From assembly GCA_030951065.1 (NCBI GenBank), contig JAUZQH010000163.1, forward strand, positions 1-7,383: a stretch of DNA of 7,383 nucleotides. The letters are read 5' to 3'. This DNA is from Mariprofundus sp. (GTDB lineage Bacteria > Pseudomonadota > Zetaproteobacteria > Mariprofundales > Mariprofundaceae). A program made the position numbers and the translations under genes. The notes beneath the pieces are model-generated. The model worked only from the letters and a program-made list of their open reading frames with translations. It did no database searches and was not told the origin of the DNA. Shown here in pieces: positions 6,143 to 7,383 of the stretch; position 1 is the first letter of the stretch, and every line of letters begins with the position of its first letter.

Positions 6143-7192
6143 TCAGCCCACCTTGCCCGGATAAGGGTATGCGCCTTCAATCGGGTCGGTATAAATATCT
6201 GTCCACAATTCAGCAGCATCCGGTTCCGGCTGTGCCTCGGCCGCCTTGGCAATGGCTGCGACCTCTTTCTTGATATCGCGATCCTTCTGCTTGAAAGAGT
6301 CTTCAGTGGCCAGGCCCGCTTCGATCATTTGTGCCTGCAGCCGGGCAATCGGATCACGGCCGGTACGCCATTCATCCACTTCTTCGCGGGTGCGGTAGGT
6401 GGCCGGATCAGACATCGAATGGCCGCGATAACGATAGGTCATCGCTTCCACCAGAATCGGCCCTTTACCGGAACGTGCGTGTTCAATGGCTTCGGACATC
6501 TTCTTTTCGAACTCCAGCACATCCATACCATCGATTTTCATGCCGGGTATCTTGAATGAGATGCCACGCTTGAACAGCTGCGTTTCCGCCGAAGCCCTGT
6601 CGAGAGACGTGCCCATGGCGTACTGATTATTTTCAACCATGAAGACAATCGGCAATTTCCACAGTGCTGCCATATTAAATGACTCATACACCGCACCCTG
6701 ATTGATGCCGCCGTCACCCATAATACAGATAGTGACACGCCCGTCTTCCTTGTACCAGCTGGAAAAACCGAATCCGAGGCCGATCGGCACCTGTTCGCCT
6801 ACAATGCCGTTACCGCCGGCAAAGTTTTTGTCGGCATCGAACATGTGCATCGATCCACCCTTGCCTTTAACGACACCACCGGCACGCCCGAGCAACTCGG
6901 CCATGACAGCCGTCGGATCGGAGCCACGCGCAAGAATATGACCATGGTCGCGATAACTGGTCATCATATAATCTGTGGCTTCGGCTGCATGTTGCATGCC
7001 TACACAAACCGCTTCCTGACCATTACACAGATGGCAAAAACCACCGATTTTTTTCAGGCCGTACATCTGGCCCGCTTTCTCTTCAAATCGACGAATAAAC
7101 AGCATCTGATCATGCATCTCGTGCAGCTGTTCCTGTGCGAAAAAGATGCCTTCATGTGTGATGCCAGCATCCTGTTTCTGCTTTGCAGACAT
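6143..7192 (-). CDS. pdhA: Pyruvate dehydrogenase E1 component, alpha subunit
   Basis: The 349-residue protein binds thiamine diphosphate together with PdhB. The cofactor motif starts at GDGGINQGA (159-167) and closes with ENNQYAMGT (187-195), the expected GDG to NN spacing. Other family marks are RRFEEKAGQMYG (34-45), IGGFCHLCNGQEAV, the TSYRDHGH segment (78-85), GKGGSMHMF (110-118), and the loop YRYRGHSMSDPATYRTREEV (253-272), which orders around the cofactor and in mitochondria holds phosphorylated serines. The family usually has HLY.GQEAV.VG; here it reads HLCNGQEAVCVG, adding Cys56 and Cys63. The ATG at 7192 has only a G-rich run (GGGGGC) upstream, a weak ribosome site, but the family motifs require the frame and no better start is visible. 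It is the first gene of the pdhA-pdhB-pdhC-lpdA operon. Confidence 0.96.
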   Translation of the reverse strand: MSAKQKQDAGITHEGIFFAQEQLHEMHDQMLFIRRFEEKAGQMYGLKKIGGFCHLCNGQEAVCVGMQHAAEATDYMMTSYRDHGHILARGSDPTAVMAELLGRAGGVVKGKGGSMHMFDADKNFAGGNGIVGEQVPIGLGFGFSSWYKEDGRVTICIMGDGGINQGAVYESFNMAALWKLPIVFMVENNQYAMGTSLDRASAETQLFKRGISFKIPGMKIDGMDVLEFEKKMSEAIEHARSGKGPILVEAMTYRYRGHSMSDPATYRTREEVDEWRTGRDPIARLQAQMIEAGLATEDSFKQKDRDIKKEVAAIAKAAEAQPEPDAAELWTDIYTDPIEGAYPYPGKVG

Positions 7193-7383
7193 ATCGCCCC
7201 CGGCAAAAAATATTGAATAATAACCTGCGAATGATGCCCAAGCCTATCATTGCCAGCAACCTGCATTCCAGTGTGGTCTTTATCGGGGGACTGTAATACA
7301 TGACGAAACGTTGGAAAATATATATTCTTCCCTAAACACTGAAAGGGCTCCGGGCCCTCTATACATGCTTGCAGAGCACATTT
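7193..7383 (-). promoter_or_regulatory. Upstream region of the pdh operon, no firm promoter identified
   Basis: The 191 bases upstream of pdhA hold no supported gene. On the minus strand an A+T-rich run (AAGAATATATATTTTCC, about 7315-7331) could supply a -10 element (TATATT), with a poor -35 candidate (TTTCAG) about 16 bases before it. The operon promoter should lie here or just beyond the window edge, but these matches are weak. No PdhR-type or other known operator was recognised. Confidence 0.3.
7342..7360 (-). terminator. Small G+C-rich stem-loop upstream of the pdh operon
   Basis: On the minus strand AGAGGGC and GCCCTTT pair (7 pairs, one G-T) around the 5-base loop CCGGA, followed by CAGTGTTT. 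It could terminate a gene lying beyond the right edge. The stem is short and the T-tract poor, so this is tentative. Confidence 0.25.

Noticed and set aside
1..7383. A new defence, mobile or biosynthetic system
   Set aside because: No transposase, integrase, nuclease, toxin-antitoxin pair, CRISPR-like array or specialised biosynthetic gene is visible. The largest block is a standard PDH operon.

Overview
This 7.4 kb window looks like chromosomal DNA from a Gram-negative, probably proteobacterial, organism. The evidence is a lipobox lipoprotein, a periplasmic-type SYLF protein, a membrane-anchored DUF1499 protein, and a pyruvate dehydrogenase (PDH) complex of the alpha2beta2-E1 type with E2/E3 sequences like those of alphaproteobacteria and mitochondria. 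I cannot name the genus from sequence alone.

Layout. Bases 1-283 (minus strand) hold the start of a secreted SYLF/YSC84-type protein whose 3' end lies outside the window. It is divergent from a DUF1499 gene (423-917, plus), with a 139-base shared upstream region carrying a TGTGA-A-TCACA palindrome. An A+T-richer gene follows (993-1724, plus), encoding an eight-cysteine lipoprotein that I read as a double-psi beta-barrel (expansin/RlpA-like) protein. This plus-strand block meets the PDH operon tail to tail, with a long perfect hairpin (about 1725-1780) between them.

The rest, 7192 down to 1833 on the minus strand, is one operon in the order pdhA (E1 alpha), pdhB (E1 beta), pdhC (E2, dihydrolipoyl acetyltransferase), lpdA (E3, dihydrolipoyl dehydrogenase). 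Together they encode all the catalytic subunits of the complex that converts pyruvate, CoA and NAD+ to acetyl-CoA, CO2 and NADH. E1 decarboxylates pyruvate on thiamine diphosphate and reductively acetylates the lipoyl arm, E2 passes the acetyl group to CoA, and E3 reoxidises the dihydrolipoyl group with FAD and NAD+.

The most distinctive points are these. E3 carries its own N-terminal lipoyl domain, nearly identical to the one on E2, and the likeness continues upstream through the ribosome binding site. The two larger gaps in the operon (pdhB-pdhC and pdhC-lpdA) each contain a degenerate inverted repeat of the same general type. The lipoprotein combines a barrel-like core with an unusual number of cysteines. 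I found no RNA genes, CRISPR array, insertion sequence or defence-type system, and most of the window is ordinary central metabolism.
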